Positions 1 through 7,076 of a DNA stretch of 64,000 nucleotides are shown here, in pieces. Position numbers and translations under genes: made by a program. Each line of letters opens with the position of its first letter. Position 1 is the stretch's first letter. Source of the stretch: Alteromonas sp. BL110 (GTDB taxonomy: Bacteria; Pseudomonadota; Gammaproteobacteria; Enterobacterales; Alteromonadaceae). Below the pieces are notes generated by a model. It did no database searches. It was not told where the DNA came from and worked only from the letters and a program-made list of their open reading frames with translations. The stretch is taken from NCBI RefSeq assembly GCF_003443615.1, contig NZ_CP031967.1, positions 558,001 through 622,000 of the forward strand, read 5' to 3'.

Positions 1-824
1 GCTTCATCTGCATCTTCTTGGGTTCTGTAGAATACGTCAGGTTGGTGAGCACGAAGAGCCGCTGGCTCATAGTATGCGCTTGCGCCCCACTTAAACTCGT
101 TGCTACCACTTTTAGTGCGTGCGTTAATTACACCACCCGTTGAACGACCGAATTCAGCGGAGTACCCACCGGTTTTCACCTCAAACGACTCGTACATCTC
201 GAAGGGAAGTTCTGAACCGCCCAAACCGTTACGGAAATTTGTCACGTTAATACCGTTTACATAGTAAACGTTTTCGCCAACAGAAGAGCCGCCAAACGAC
301 GCATAGTTACCAAAGTCGGAGTCACCAGAAACAGTACCTGGGGCAAGTAAAGCTACAGAAGAGATATCGCGGGGGACGGGAACTTTAGCAATAAACTCTT
401 GGTCAACATATAACTGAGATTCACTTGATGTAACGTCGATATTTGAAATTGAAGTGCCGCGAACAGATATTCTTTCAACGTCGCCAGCTTCAAGCGCTAC
501 ATCTAGGTTCGTCTTACCAGAAGGTCTAACGCTAAACTGTTTCTCTTGTGCAATGGAAAAACCGTCTCTTTTGGCGGTCAAACTATAGTTGCCAGGAGGA
601 AGAAGAGGGAATGTATATCTACCGTCACTGTCAGTAACGAGTGTTCTGGTTAAACCCGTTTCCAAGTTAACGATAGTAACTTCGACCCCAGCAAGTGCTT
701 GGTCCGTACTTGCTGATACAGAAGTACCAGTAATTGTACCTTTAGATTCTTGCGCAACAACTGGCGCAGAGATACCTATAGACGCAGCAACAGCCACGGC
801 TGTAAGCGTTTTGTTGAATTTCAT
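1..824 (-). CDS. TonB-dependent receptor, N-terminal part (cut by window edge)
   Basis: Outer-membrane active transporter. Only the first ~274 residues are visible; the C-terminal barrel lies left of the window. The start ATG at 824 follows an AGGGA ribosome site. Residues 1-25 form a typical signal peptide ending VVAQ. Residues ~26-110 are a carboxypeptidase-regulatory-like (CarboxypepD_reg) beta-sandwich, which is typical of Oar-like receptors. A plug domain follows, with the visible segments YVNGINVTNF and GRSTGGVINARTKSG. Family knowledge: such receptors take up large substrates with TonB energy. The substrate cannot be told from this part. No partner gene is in view on this side, and the nearest gene, TDO, lies upstream on the same strand 290 bp away. 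Confidence 0.88.
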   Translation of the reverse strand, partial: MKFNKTLTAVAVAASIGISAPVVAQESKGTITGTSVSASTDQALAGVEVTIVNLETGLTRTLVTDSDGRYTFPLLPPGNYSLTAKRDGFSIAQEKQFSVRPSGKTNLDVALEAGDVERISVRGTSISNIDVTSSESQLYVDQEFIAKVPVPRDISSVALLAPGTVSGDSDFGNYASFGGSSVGENVYYVNGINVTNFRNGLGGSELPFEMYESFEVKTGGYSAEFGRSTGGVINARTKSGSNEFKWGASAYYEPAALRAHQPDVFYRTQEDADE

Positions 825-996
825 TGTTTTTCCCTGGTTTTATTTCTTATTAGAGCTTTTCCGCTTTAAGTTTTATTTAAAACACTTTAAAAACGTAATA
901 AACCCATGTTTTTGTTAGGATTTTATAAATTAATCCTTTTGTATAATTGACATAACAAAGAGGTGAAAATCAAGGGGAGTTCGATGAAATTATTTC

Positions 997-1019
997 AGCT
1001 GCACCAATGGTGTGCAGCT
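997..1019 (-). terminator. Possible hairpin downstream of tryptophan dioxygenase
   Basis: An 8-bp stem, AGCTGCAC/GTGCAGCT, has a 7-nt loop. In the minus direction it is followed by an A/T-rich tail but not a clean T-run. It sits in the 290-bp gap between TDO and the receptor gene, so it could end TDO transcription. I see no gene in the rest of the 825-1114 gap. Confidence 0.35.
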
Positions 1020-1114
1020 AACTTATTGATTTAACTATTTACGTACAAGATTTAACCCACAAAAAATGCGACGAAAAACCATAAGAAAAAGCGCATAAGC
1101 GGTTGTATTTAGTA

Positions 1115-2203
1115 CTATTTCAAATAAAACCCCAAGTATTTACGCACCGTTTCGGGCAATTCAGGCAACGAACTTTTGGGTAATAGAAATGTTGCCATGT
1201 TGAAGAAGTCTAAAAAAATGCGGTTAGATTCCGTGGTTTTCTTTAGATAGTGGTGACCAGAAGAGCCGCCCGTCCCTATTTTAGTACCCAGCATACGCTG
1301 AACCATCATGGCGTGACGATAGCGCCATATCGTTAATTGCTCATCTACTTCAGTAAGTGCTGTGATAAGTTGAAAAGGAAGATTGAATATTGGCTCTTCC
1401 GAATATTGCTTTATAAATAAAGCTGAGAGCATAGCCTTATGGCTTAAACGAAACTTATCCTCGCCTCTCAGTTTTTCAAATTTAGCTTCATCAAATAAAG
1501 CATCGAAATTGTCCATAGTAGCTTTCAGGTCTTTAAGCTCTTGGCGCTTTTCTGTCTCCGACAACATATCACTAGTAGAAATAGTGCTATGGTCATCTTT
1601 CAACATTTCGTCAGCAGCATTTTTATAGTATTGCCAAAAGTCGAACCCTTCAGTTTTTAAAAGGGGCATGCGAGAAAGCCAATCGTCCACCAGTTCAAAC
1701 AAACTTGGTTTGCTTTCTAAGCTTTCGAGCAGTGCCCGGTCCTTGTCAGTAAGCCGGTTATAAAAGCTTTGCTTGTCAAAATCGATCCTAAAGTCACGTT
1801 TTAAGCCGAGAGAAATCTCTAAACGTTTGAACTGGATACTCTGAAAGCCGGACGCGGGCACAAGATAATCTCGAAACGACAGAAATTGCTGCGGTGTCAT
1901 GGTTTCCATAATGGCAATTTGGTCATTCATGAGTTTTTGAATTTGTATGATTCGCTGCAGTCTATGTACAACTAGCGTTAACTGCTGGTCTTTCACCGTT
2001 TCTTGGTTAAACGTATCGATAACGGCATTGAGTTCGTGAAGGACCTGTTTAAACCAGAGTTCGTAAACCTGATGTACGATAATGAACAACATCTCTTCGT
2101 GGGCCGCATCGCCGTATTTCTCACTTTGCAATTCTTGCGCGCCTAGCACCTTATCTAAATGCAAGTAATCGCCGTAGTAGCAGGGCTCTATATTTTTCTT
2201 CAT
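1115..2203 (-). CDS. kynA: Tryptophan 2,3-dioxygenase
   Basis: Haem dioxygenase that opens the indole ring of L-tryptophan to N-formylkynurenine, the first step of the kynurenine pathway in the cytosol. The 362 residues are a normal length. The family signature HEEMLFIIVHQVYELWFKQ lies near residues 35-53, and the C-terminal substrate/haem loop GTGGSSGHHYLKKT starts at about residue 310. No kynurenine formamidase or kynureninase gene is next to it, so the rest of the pathway must lie elsewhere. It fits the amino-acid-degradation neighbourhood (phenylalanine, tyrosine and branched-chain genes follow). I see no clear TyrR box upstream. Identification is firm from the motifs. Confidence 0.95.
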   Translation of the reverse strand: MKKNIEPCYYGDYLHLDKVLGAQELQSEKYGDAAHEEMLFIIVHQVYELWFKQVLHELNAVIDTFNQETVKDQQLTLVVHRLQRIIQIQKLMNDQIAIMETMTPQQFLSFRDYLVPASGFQSIQFKRLEISLGLKRDFRIDFDKQSFYNRLTDKDRALLESLESKPSLFELVDDWLSRMPLLKTEGFDFWQYYKNAADEMLKDDHSTISTSDMLSETEKRQELKDLKATMDNFDALFDEAKFEKLRGEDKFRLSHKAMLSALFIKQYSEEPIFNLPFQLITALTEVDEQLTIWRYRHAMMVQRMLGTKIGTGGSSGHHYLKKTTESNRIFLDFFNMATFLLPKSSLPELPETVRKYLGFYLK

Positions 2204-2492
2204 TTTAGTATTGCCTTATTACTGATATGTACCGTGTAATACTAACACCGTCACCTCGACATCCCCAGAATACAAGCTATACATAATAAGGTTACATAGT
2301 TAAGGGTAATGTCGTATCGCTGTGGGGCGTAAACGAATGTATCCATTTCAAGTTTAAGGGCTTTATCTGAACTAGAGGTTTTACTTAAGCTAAGGGCTCT
2401 TTTAAGCTCAAGACTACTTATGTAACGTATTGCTTGCATACTATTCAAAACGCTAAAGCACAATGCTTACAAAAACTATAAGGGGAACGAAG

Positions 2493-2798
2493 GTGAAACT
2501 AGACGACGATATTCACAATTATTACGAGCACTTGGTCTTAGAAAGAATTAGTAAACTTGGTCTTGATACGACCAAAAGCCCCGATTATTTGGCAGATTTG
2601 TGCTGCCTTGCGCTAAATCAGGTGCCGCCGCGTTATATTCGATATGAAGTTGATATGGCATTTTACCTGCCGCAAAGTGAACGCAACCAAATGGAAATGA
2701 ATGTTGAGCACGCGATTAGCAAAGCACTGAAATACCTAGACGAAACAGATAAAAGCAAGAAAGAAAATACCGAAGAAGATATAGAAGAAGTAGAATAA
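2493..2798 (+). CDS. ComFB-like (late competence development) protein
   Basis: Small protein of about 101 residues resembling the ComFB family: DDDIHNYYEHLVLERI near the start, then a two-cysteine stretch (LADLCCLALNQVPPRYIRY), and a very acidic tail (EENTEEDIEEVE-like). I prefer the GTG at 2493 because AGGGG at 2481-2485 sits 7 nt upstream. An in-frame ATG at 2463 would add 10 residues but has no ribosome site. In Bacillus the comF operon is linked to DNA uptake, but the role of ComFB itself is not known from this sequence. It is convergent with the SRP RNA gene, only ~7 bp away. Confidence 0.75.
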   Translation: MKLDDDIHNYYEHLVLERISKLGLDTTKSPDYLADLCCLALNQVPPRYIRYEVDMAFYLPQSERNQMEMNVEHAISKALKYLDETDKSKKENTEEDIEEVE

Positions 2799-2804
2799 GA
2801 GATT

Positions 2805-2919
2805 TGGGTGGCGGGCCTCCAGCCACATCCCGGCACATGAGTCGTCTGCTGCGGCTGCTCCCTTCCAGGCCTGACCGGGTTCACAAAGTATCATTGCGGG
2901 AGGACCAAAAGCCCACCAT
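2805..2919 (-). ncRNA. ffs: Signal recognition particle 4.5S RNA
   Basis: Read on the minus strand, this ~115-nt stretch has the bacterial small SRP RNA core: GGTCAGGCCTGGAAGGGAGC followed by CAGCCGCAGCAGA and then TGTGCCGGGATGTGGCTGG. The ends pair (GGTGGGC with GCCCGCC). The asymmetric-loop GCAGC and the apical GGAA-type loop that bind Ffh are recognisable. It binds Ffh and guides inner-membrane protein targeting. Exact ends are estimated from the terminal stem. Confidence 0.93.
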
Positions 2920-2996
2920 AGAAAATCGCATTCAAAGCAAAGTCATTCGCCCCTGCCTGAGTGCGGGGCGCATTATGACTATTTGGCCAAGAGTTT

Positions 2997-4055
2997 TCAA
3001 CCCTTTATAGAAAATCTCTCTTCAGCAATCACATTTGCGACACGATTAGTCGCCGCTCCCTCTTGCTCAGCACGGGTATAAATTTCTTTTAGCGTTTCGC
3101 CTATTTGTTCAATATGCGTACGTAACGCTTCGTTAGAACTCGATTCCATACGCTGATGGAAGATATCAATAACTCCACCTGCATTAATCACATAATCTGG
3201 CGCGTACAATATGCCGCGCTGTTGAAGCAGCTCACCGATATCTTCACGGGCAAGCTGGTTATTAGCGGCACCTGCAATCACTGTCGCTTTAATTGCCGGC
3301 AGCGTTTGGTCGTTTATTGCTGCCCCTAATGCACAAGGTGCAAGTACGTCTACATCTAAACTCAAAATCTCTTCAGGCGCTACCGCAGTTGCGCCGAGCT
3401 CGCTCACCGCTTTCTCTACGCCTTCAGGATAAATATCAGCAACGTAAAGTTTAGCGCCATGTTCATGTAAATGCTTAGCAAGACGATAGCCAACGTGCCC
3501 CATTCCTTGAATGGCCACACTGACTCCATCCAAGCTACGCTTCAAGCCATACTCTACGGTAGCCTTTAAGCCAACAAAAACACCATATGCCGTCGACGGT
3601 GCAGGGTTTCCATCGGGTACTTCACCCGCATAGTGGTACTGAGCTTGAACACCCGCTATGTAATCAGACTGAGTTGCCATGGTTTGTAAATCAGTCACTG
3701 AGATGCCCGAGTCTTCAGCGGTAAAGTATTTCCCACCCAGTGACTCTACAAATTTACCCATCGCTTTCATCATTTCCGGCGATTTTGCTTTGCGGGGGTC
3801 GCCGATTATTACCGACTTACCGCCGCCAAGTTCTAGGTTGGCCATGGCGGCTTTATATGTCATCCCTTTAGATAGTCTCAATACGTCGGTCAACGCCTCA
3901 CCACTATTAACATAGGGCCACATGCGACAGCCGCCAAGTGCTGGGCCGAGGTTAGTGTTGTGTACAGCAATAATGGCACTCAGGCCCGCCTTCTCGTCGT
4001 GATAAAACGCAACGTGTTCGTGATTATCGAACTCTGGGTGATCAAAAACTGACAT
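2997..4055 (-). CDS. Leucine dehydrogenase (Glu/Leu/Phe/Val dehydrogenase family)
   Basis: NAD-dependent amino-acid dehydrogenase that interconverts a branched-chain amino acid and its 2-oxo acid plus ammonium. The 352 residues fit the leucine/valine class (350-370) rather than the longer glutamate class. Lys68 (in MTYKAAMA) and Lys80 (in GGGKSV) fall exactly where the substrate and catalytic lysines lie in Bacillus leucine dehydrogenase. A dinucleotide fold follows (GMGHVGYRLAKHL). The exact substrate (Leu, Val or Phe) is not settled by sequence. It is divergent from an Lrp/AsnC-type regulator at 4375 with two palindromes in the shared gap, so control by that regulator is likely. Confidence 0.88.
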   Translation of the reverse strand: MSVFDHPEFDNHEHVAFYHDEKAGLSAIIAVHNTNLGPALGGCRMWPYVNSGEALTDVLRLSKGMTYKAAMANLELGGGKSVIIGDPRKAKSPEMMKAMGKFVESLGGKYFTAEDSGISVTDLQTMATQSDYIAGVQAQYHYAGEVPDGNPAPSTAYGVFVGLKATVEYGLKRSLDGVSVAIQGMGHVGYRLAKHLHEHGAKLYVADIYPEGVEKAVSELGATAVAPEEILSLDVDVLAPCALGAAINDQTLPAIKATVIAGAANNQLAREDIGELLQQRGILYAPDYVINAGGVIDIFHQRMESSSNEALRTHIEQIGETLKEIYTRAEQEGAATNRVANVIAEERFSIKG

Positions 4056-4251
4056 ATTTTCCCTATTAATACTGTGATGAGTTAAAGCCTATCCAAGTCT
4101 AAGCTGTCACGAATTCTAAACGGCGCTCATTTGGATTGATGTGAGAGTCTGGTAACGATTTGCGATACACTTATTGGCCTAGCGGCGGTACTGCAAAGAT
4201 CATCAACATTTTGAAAAGTGTATCTGATAGTTCTGAGGACATGCCTTGCAA

Positions 4252-4276
4252 AGTTTGTTAATGAATTTTACAAACT
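4252..4276. promoter_or_regulatory. Inverted repeat AGTTTGT-N11-ACAAACT, candidate operator
   Basis: Perfect 7-bp arms are separated by an AT-rich 11-bp spacer, in the divergent gap between the leucine-type dehydrogenase and the Lrp-type gene. Dyads with AT-rich centres are usual for Lrp/AsnC sites. That this one is such a site is inference. Confidence 0.45.
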
Positions 4277-4303
4277 GAAACGCAATAGAATTGAATACTA
4301 TTT

Positions 4304-4325
4304 TTCTAGGATAGCTATCCTAGAA
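4304..4325. promoter_or_regulatory. Perfect 22-bp palindrome upstream of Lrp-type gene
   Basis: The core CTAGGATAGCTATCCTAG (4306-4323) extends two further bases on each side to a perfect 22-bp palindrome, ending 49 bp before the regulator's ATG. Its place suggests an autoregulatory operator. A run of seven Ts follows it on the plus strand, so a terminator-like role is possible but less likely in a divergent promoter gap. Confidence 0.55.
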
Positions 4326-4374
4326 TTTTTTTTGATATATAATAAACATCATAAAGACGACGGAAACAGTGTTA

Positions 4375-4842
4375 ATGAAATTGGATAAGTTTGACCGTGA
4401 AATTTTGCGCGTGCTTCAGCAAGACGCCACGGTATCAATGGCAGATTTAAGTCAACGTGTTGGGTTGTCGCACACACCATGTTGGCGTCGTGTAAAGAGA
4501 ATGGAAGCTGACGGCATCATCCTAGGTAAGGTCACTTTGCTAAACAGCAAAAAGTTGAACTTAGGCGTATCGGTTTTTATTTATGTCACGCTAAAAAACC
4601 ACGACGGTGACTCGCTGACCGACTTTGAAAATGCGGTTCAAAATATAGATGAAATAGTAGAGTGCCACACCACTAGCGGCGAAAAAGACTATTTGCTGAA
4701 AGTGATAGTAGAAAGCATTGAAGAATACGAATTCCTACTTAAAACGAAATTGACGCATCTTCCTCTCGTGGATCACTTAAGTTCGACCTTCGCATTGAAG
4801 CAAGTGAAAAACACCACCGAGCTTCCCATTAAACGTCAATAG
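4375..4842 (+). CDS. Lrp/AsnC family transcriptional regulator
   Basis: DNA-binding regulator of ~155 residues with an N-terminal helix-turn-helix (LDKFDREILRVLQQDA, MADLSQRVGLSHTPCWRRV) and a C-terminal RAM/AsnC ligand domain (TSGEKDYLLKVIVESIEEYE). The family forms octamers that sense amino acids. I chose ATG 4375; a GTG six bases upstream is an alternative. It is divergent from the leucine-type dehydrogenase. The usual relation in marine gammaproteobacteria is that such a gene controls its branched-chain catabolic neighbour, which is inference here. It is convergent with maiA, and a strong hairpin lies between the two stops. Confidence 0.9.
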   Translation: MKLDKFDREILRVLQQDATVSMADLSQRVGLSHTPCWRRVKRMEADGIILGKVTLLNSKKLNLGVSVFIYVTLKNHDGDSLTDFENAVQNIDEIVECHTTSGEKDYLLKVIVESIEEYEFLLKTKLTHLPLVDHLSSTFALKQVKNTTELPIKRQ

Positions 4843-4853
4843 CGAAAAACTAG

Positions 4854-4879
4854 GGGGTCAGAGTCGTGACTCTGACCCC
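4854..4879. repeat. GGGGTCAGAGTC hairpin between convergent genes
   Basis: A perfect 12-bp inverted repeat (GGGGTCAGAGTC, 2-nt spacer, GACTCTGACCCC) lies between the lrp-type and maiA stop codons. It lacks a T-run on either side. From memory, the half GGGGTCAGAGTC resembles REP-type hairpins linked to IS200-like (Y1) transposases in several gammaproteobacteria. It may also stop transcription from both sides. Confidence 0.5.
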
Positions 4880-4884
4880 ATCAT

Positions 4885-5538
4885 TCAAGACGCGTCTACT
4901 TGATTCTCAGGACTTGCCTGTTTGAATTCACTCAATTCGTTACAGTTGTTCGCTATTTTACTAATAAGCGGATAGCGAGTCATATCCACGTTAAAGCGCT
5001 GTGCATTGTACACTTGTGGTACTAAGCATATATCGGCAAGGGTAACGTCAAAGTCGAAACAATATTTACCAGCTTGGGTTTGTAGGCGTTGTTCAATTCC
5101 ATCAAACCCCAATGTAATCCAATGCGCAGCCCACTTAGCTACATCATCTTGAGATGCCTCGAAATTACCTTTAAGCGCATTTAACACACGAAGGTTACCT
5201 ATGGGCTGAATATCACAGGCGATGTCTTGCGCTAACGCTCTTACTCTAGCACGCTCTGTTCTGTGCTCTGGCACTAGCTTGTACTCACTTTCATACCGCT
5301 CATCAAGATACTCAATAATGGCTAAAGATTGATTGAGAATAATGTCTTCGTCTTCATTAACAAGTGTGGGGACGAGGTTCGCAGGATTTAAGCGCGAATA
5401 TTCACTGCTGTGTTGCTCCCCGCCGTTATTGACGAGGTGCACCGGCACATACTCATACTCAACACCTTTTAAGTTAAGTGCAATGCGCGTTCGATACGTA
5501 GCGGTTGAACGCCAATAACCGTAAAGCTTGATGCTCAT
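4885..5538 (-). CDS. maiA: Maleylacetoacetate isomerase
   Basis: Zeta-class glutathione S-transferase that isomerises 4-maleylacetoacetate to fumarylacetoacetate in tyrosine breakdown, using glutathione. The 217 residues have an N-terminal thioredoxin fold with the glutathione-site stretch YGYWRSTATYRTRIAL (about residues 5-20) and NPANLVPTLV, and a C-terminal helical domain with the N-capping DVTLADICLVPQ. I chose the ATG at 5538 (MSIKLYGY) with GGAG 7 nt upstream; an earlier start at 5562 lacks this. It follows the fumarylacetoacetase gene on the same strand (177 bp apart), matching consecutive steps of the pathway. Confidence 0.93.
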   Translation of the reverse strand: MSIKLYGYWRSTATYRTRIALNLKGVEYEYVPVHLVNNGGEQHSSEYSRLNPANLVPTLVNEDEDIILNQSLAIIEYLDERYESEYKLVPEHRTERARVRALAQDIACDIQPIGNLRVLNALKGNFEASQDDVAKWAAHWITLGFDGIEQRLQTQAGKYCFDFDVTLADICLVPQVYNAQRFNVDMTRYPLISKIANNCNELSEFKQASPENQVDAS

Positions 5539-5715
5539 GGTAATACTCCATCGGTCAAACATATAGCCAAAGAAAACGCTGGTTGTCGTTACGCATTAGC
5601 GCTTTCTCTACTATCAATAATAGTGTGAGAAACAACGATCAGCCCGATTAATAAAGGCCAGCTCTGTGAACAAAAAGTTCGTTGCCGCACCCACCACTAA
5701 ATCGCTACTAAATCT

Positions 5716-6726
5716 CTAGTTCAGTGGTTTCACCTGCTGTTCGATAGCACCGAATACTGAATTACCCTCTGTATCTAGCATCTCAATTCGAATACGGTCA
5801 CCAAACTGCATGAAAGGCGTAGAAGGTTTGCCATCGCGTATTGTTTCAATCATGCGAACTTCTGCAATGCATGAGTAACCTACTCCACCTTCAGAAATAG
5901 CTGACCCATGATCTGTACCTTGCTTATTTGACACCGTACCAGAGCCAATAATCGTCCCTGCGCCTAAATTTCTGCTCTTTGCAGCATGTGCAACTAGCTG
6001 ACCAAAATCAAAGGTCATATCTTGTCCCGCTTCGGGCTTGCCGAACAATTCTCCGTTATAAGTTGAACGTAACGGCAGATGAACTTTACTATCTTCCCAA
6101 GCATCCCCTAACTCGTCTGGTGTTACTGCAACGGGCGAGAAGCTAGAAGCAGGTTTAGATTGAAAGAAACCAAACCCCTTTGCTAGTTCGCCAGGGATTA
6201 AGCCTCGAAGGGAAACATCATTAACCAGCATTATAAGGCGGATGCGCTCTGAAGCTTGCTCTGGTGAACATGCCATCGGCACGTCATCGGTAACAACGGC
6301 GACTTCTCCCTCAAAATCAATGCCCCAGTCATCACTTGGCAAGATTATGTCATCAAGAGGCCCAATAAAGTCATCTGAACCACCTTGATACATTAGCGGG
6401 TCAGTCCAAAAGCTTTCGGGCATTTCTGCATTACGAGCTTTTCTTACTAATTCAACGTGATTTACATACGCACTTCCGTCTGCCCATTGATAGGCTCGTG
6501 GTAAAGGAGACTCGCAGCGAGATGCATCGAACGGAACGCTATTGCAGGTGTTGTCATTAAGTGCTTGGTACTTCATCTGAAGTTGGGGCGCTATCTCTTT
6601 CCAGTTATCTAATGCTTGCTGCATTGTTTTCGCAATATCCTTTGCACTGCAAGCGCGAGAAAGATCTTTCGACACTACCATCAGGCAGCCATCGCGGGTT
6701 TCATCTTTGTAGGTAGCTAGTTTCAT
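5716..6726 (-). CDS. fahA: Fumarylacetoacetase (fumarylacetoacetate hydrolase family)
   Basis: Hydrolyses fumarylacetoacetate to fumarate and acetoacetate, the last step of tyrosine/phenylalanine catabolism. The 336 residues match the shorter bacterial form rather than the ~420-residue animal enzyme. The FAH fold is seen in the metal-ligand region DDWGIDFEGEVAVVTDD, in NDVSLRGLIPGELAKGFGFF, and in the C-terminal block AGTIIGSGTVSNKQG ... GYSCIAEVRMIE. It lies upstream of maiA on the same strand and downstream of tyrR, so TyrR control is plausible, though I see no strong TyrR box directly upstream. Other FAH-family hydrolases are possible, but the maiA neighbour makes this call firm. Confidence 0.9.
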   Translation of the reverse strand: MKLATYKDETRDGCLMVVSKDLSRACSAKDIAKTMQQALDNWKEIAPQLQMKYQALNDNTCNSVPFDASRCESPLPRAYQWADGSAYVNHVELVRKARNAEMPESFWTDPLMYQGGSDDFIGPLDDIILPSDDWGIDFEGEVAVVTDDVPMACSPEQASERIRLIMLVNDVSLRGLIPGELAKGFGFFQSKPASSFSPVAVTPDELGDAWEDSKVHLPLRSTYNGELFGKPEAGQDMTFDFGQLVAHAAKSRNLGAGTIIGSGTVSNKQGTDHGSAISEGGVGYSCIAEVRMIETIRDGKPSTPFMQFGDRIRIEMLDTEGNSVFGAIEQQVKPLN

Positions 6727-7076
6727 TATTCGTTCCTCGACATATCTCTTTTGCTTAGCACATGTGCATCGTCACTCCACTCGCAAAGTTTGAAATGAAA
6801 GTGGTACTGGCACACCAGCAGATAATAAGAATTGTGTGAATATAGTTATGCCACTAGTTGGTATACGTTGAGAAGTGTTCGGGTTACGAAGTTTTGTTTG
6901 GCTGTAAGAAAGGGTGTACGCACAATATTGTCAATCGTGCACGAAGGGCGCTGGGTGTCTGCTTCGTAGGCGATGTAAATTTATCGTAACGGGGGCATAG
7001 ACTTACCAAAAAGCCCCCAATCAGTGTCGCCCTTTGCCACTATGCGTGAACCAAAGGGCAATACTATTTTAGTTGG
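6727..7076. other. Intergenic region between fahA and tyrR
   Basis: 350 bp without a gene. It holds a hairpin 3' of tyrR (GCCCTTTG at 7029-7036 with CAAAGGGC at 7052-7059) and a very weak TyrR-like half site (TGTAAA at 6974). The fahA promoter should lie here, but I cannot place it with confidence. Confidence 0.4.

Larger units (their letters stand above)
4056..4374. other. Divergent regulatory gap between dehydrogenase and Lrp-type regulator
   Basis: This 319-bp gap holds no gene. It is AT-rich near the regulator and contains two inverted repeats (4252-4276 and 4304-4325), listed separately. It most likely carries both promoters and the regulator's operators. Confidence 0.6.

Noticed and set aside
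2251..2463. 70-codon minus-strand open frame between TDO and the ComFB-like gene
   Set aside because: No ribosome site, no recognisable family, and it overlaps the likely promoter area of both neighbours.
2804..3010. Plus-strand open frame of 68 codons
   Set aside because: It lies on top of the SRP RNA gene, whose structure explains the sequence.
6974..6991. Possible third TyrR box upstream of fahA
   Set aside because: Only the left half (TGTAAA) fits; the right half matches at 3 of 6 positions.
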